NCBI GenBank assembly: GCA_026874595.1
Contig: CM049312.1
Span: forward strand, 66,804,929-66,868,928
DNA from: Sipunculus nudus
Lineage: Eukaryota; Annelida; Sipuncula; Golfingiida; Sipunculidae
Direction: 5' to 3'
Length of the DNA stretch: 64,000 nt
Each line of letters starts with the position of its first letter. The stretch's first letter is position 1. The position numbers and the translations under genes are program-made. Below are positions 61,001-64,000 of this stretch, in pieces. The notes under the pieces are model-generated. The model was not told the DNA's origin, made no database searches, and saw only the letters and a program-made list of their open reading frames with translations.

Positions 61001-62727
61001 ACATTTAACAGGGCATTTCCAATCCCGATTAATATTTCGAACCAATTCCGTGAATGCTGGAAATGCTTTGCCTATGTCTGAAATTGAGTTTAATCCTTTC
61101 TTATGTCAATTGCAGCTGTGACACAATCATGCAGTCTACCTGTTTCCATTCACTGGGTGAGTGAGTACAAAGACCAGCTTGTTTTCAACAATGAATCTCA
61201 TACCATGAATGTAGGAGCTCGAGTCAAGAGTGCTGCCACCTGACAGGATAAGGGCTGATAAGTTTCATATTTTTCCTCATTAAGCCACATCTACTTCCTG
61301 AATGTGGAGGTCCTGAAACACACCCTGCCAGACTATCAGGAGCAAGAGGAGCCAGAATAGTACACACAAGAGACAGGATATTTTTTATAGTGGCCGAAAA
61401 AAAATTCCAGTCAACGCTGCAAGCCATGCACTGATATTAATATAAGATACAAAATTCTAAATATATAAATAAAAAATCTCTAAATAAAATTGATTGGAGG
61501 CTTTGTAATTTTTCAGTGGACATATTAAATATTCATGAACAAAATATAGACAAACAGGTCTGGGATAATCCAGAAGTAAGAGAATCGAAAGATTAGTAAT
61601 CACTATAATTATGTATAGCTATTCACATAATCCCTAACTTTTTGACAAAAAGCTCTCCATTTATCTGCATTTACATTGTACGTATGATATCTGTGTTATT
61701 GGAAAAAGGACTAGTTATATAATTTTTCATTAACTTAGTATAAAAATATTGTTCTATGGAAAATACTATATTTGCCTGCGTGCTTAACGTAATGTGTAGA
61801 AACACATTTTTACCTGTTTTATTTATATTAGATATTGTACTAGTCCATAACTCTGTTTAAAAGTTTGAATATATCCTGAAACATATATATATTTTGGCGA
61901 CCATCAATTTTAAAACCTTTAAAAGACCTTCAGGAAATGTCAGTATGTTCTTTATAGTTGAGTATTTCAATTTTTCATATTGGATGGTTTACCGCCTATC
62001 GATCCAGTGTCATAGTTAATGAGGTATTTGTGTCAAAATAATTCATGCATTTGCATAATTTCTAATAAGTTACTTAGGGTGTTTTTTTTACACTATTTAC
62101 AACTTGCTCTGAATAATATAATTAGGTTAACTTGTCACTGGGCCTGTTCAACATTAAGGTGGAGCCTTTATCGATCACTCACCTCTGTTATTCATTTGCA
62201 CTGTTTATTGTTGTTTTTATTTACCAATTAGGTTTAAACATATGATACAGCTGGTTGCACATAAACGTGGATATTGTAATGTGTGTGTATTTCGCACATT
62301 CAGTCAGTAAATTGCGCTAAATACATTTTGTATCATCGGATAATTTTTGCTTACATCCGGTTTCAGGTTCCGTATTATAAAATAATATTTAAAAATGAAA
62401 TAATTTAATATACGCAAATTATTTCATATTCCTTCACAGATCTTTATATTTTTATTGTTTTCACAAATAAGAATTGTTATATATTCCATCACATTTGTAT
62501 TAATTTTAAACATTTATTGAAATTTATTAGTTCCTAAAATGTATTTGAACCTACTGTCATTATGTTTTTGTTACTTTCTTCACAATAAATATACCATTAT
62601 TAAAAAAGTGTCGTGTTTGTATTATTTGCATTCACATTTACTTAAACACGATAAGCGAGTTTTCTCTATGTACATATACATATAAAACCGAGACACAATA
62701 CATGCATACACATACGGACAGGCACAT

Positions 62728-62789
<62 letters not shown>

Positions 62790-64000
62790 CTAGTATGGGT
62801 GTTGTTTAAAGCTTGTAGCTTTTACATCAGTTAGGTTTATGCAAAAGAAATATTTATAGGAAAAAAATTGCTGAAAGTGATACTATGGATACACAAAGTC
62901 ATTTTTTGTAATCAGCGTTGCTTTTCTCTGAAAAAAAAGTAATACGTATACATCTTAGTGCACTGATATATTGACAGTACTTGGAAGTCCCATTACGCGG
63001 AATTGAGTTTAAGTGAACTTTCTCCCTGAAATAGTCAATGTAGGAGTTATCCGATATAGCGGATGATATTTCACTGTCCTCGGTAATAATTTAGCAAACA
63101 TTATTCCATGAATGACCGGACTGCCTAGAACCTGTAGTGCACAGGCCATTTCAGTAGGATATTCCACACGTGTTTTGAGGATGTGTTATAACTAAAAAAA
63201 ATGCACAAAAGGCGAGCCACATGTCTGAAGTAGACATAACTGGAACTGTTGCAAACGTGCACCACAAAGTAAGATATATTAAAGCTCATTGTTTGGATAA
63301 CACTTTGTTTATATTCATTTTTGCACAGCTTTATTTCATAATTTTGAAATCATTTAATGTATCATCGGTTTGATCGAATTTCAAGATCCTCGGATTTTCT
63401 CAAACACAGAAAAAAGAAATACTTTGGATTCAGAATTATTCGTTTAGCGGTATTTTTCGGGAATAAATTGTTCGAAATTGCACAACCAACTATCTTTATT
63501 TTTACTATAGAAGATTAAAAAGCCATTCCGTCGTCCCCTTGCATTGAGTAAGGACATAGTGTTGGCCAACATTCCCGTACATGCAGGGAATACATTTCGC
63601 TAAAGCTTATTAAAACGCATAGAAAATGATATAACTTATAAATTAAAAAGATTGTTGAATCAATAATGATTTATTATTTTTTAAGTATGCAGTTCATCCT
63701 GGGTATAATTAAATTTTATAAAAATTCAGAAGTGTCTGACTTCAACTTATTTTGTTTGAAGCGTCCAATTTAGGGTGTACGAATTTAAGTGCCTAGTTTC
63801 TGGTACAAAATCCGTTTGACGTTGTAAACAAACGGTTTATTGTATAATGCAATCTCGAGCGCATGACCACATGCCGTTATTTAGTGACCAATCCGTACAT
63901 GCCCAAGCGGATGGCAGTATTGATCTAGCTCGCTTGCTGGGTGATTAGCTTCTTACAGAGACACACGGTGGCGCTCCGCTGCCCCAAGTGAGTCTGTTAT
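61001..64000. other. Intergenic region to window end
   Basis: AT-rich, with (TA)n at 62,731-62,788. The short minus frame 61,224-61,427 starts with a hydrophobic stretch but shows no splice or homology support. No gene is called. Confidence 0.6.

Noticed and set aside
61224-61427. Minus-strand frame starting with a hydrophobic stretch, as a signal-peptide gene
   Set aside because: No splice donor at a suitable place, no family resemblance and short length.

Overview
This is an AT-rich eukaryotic window with large introns and many dispersed and tandem repeats. It is most likely from a mollusc. The support is a metazoan-type split gene for acetoacetyl-CoA synthetase, a small secreted-protein family with a PAN/Apple-like Cys domain, and abundant repeats carrying gaccttgacctttgacc internal units and tRNA-like SINE heads. 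The species call is inference. No prokaryotic operon, CRISPR array, rRNA gene or intact tRNA gene was seen.

Left half (1 to 37,028, minus strand): one gene, AACS, fills the region. Ten coding exons can be placed to the base with compatible phases. They encode the first 390 residues, from the initiator ATG at 37,028 to the exon at 1098-1162. The C-terminal ~280 residues must lie left of position 1. The introns total about 34.8 kb and hold most of the repeats: a 45-bp minisatellite (15.59-17.13 kb), an 18-bp minisatellite (25.30-25.72 kb), Helitron-like ends, tRNA-derived SINEs, and elements with palindromic AGCTCAGCTGAC or aggtggcgccacct motifs. Intron 3 also hosts an intact single-exon gene of 556 codons (20,739-22,409, minus). 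It resembles the gag-like ORF1 of a jockey-type LINE, but no reverse transcriptase lies beside it, so it may be a domesticated gag gene.

Right half (37 to 64 kb): a ~3.4-kb block is present twice (about 39.39-42.83 and 49.12-52.37 kb). Each copy carries a two-exon core of a secreted protein: an unrecognised domain predicted to be beta-rich, then a PAN/Apple-like domain. The right copy (B) can be completed with a candidate signal-peptide exon at 57,292-57,358, giving a clean 283-residue three-exon model. The left copy (A) has lost the equivalent of that exon, has its exon-2 splice donor replaced by a (TA)n tract, and has a Trp-to-stop change in the PAN exon. It is probably a recent pseudogene. 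The flank of copy A continues into sequence that reappears at 59.27-59.92 kb. Copy B is therefore split by a ~6.9-kb segment missing from A, and that segment contains its signal exon. A 479-bp foldback MITE with an 8-bp target duplication, a CpG-rich palindromic patch and a gaccttgacc-type element lie inside that segment.

The remaining intergenic DNA (44.2-49.1 and 59.9-64 kb) shows short tandem repeats and microsatellites but no gene I can support.
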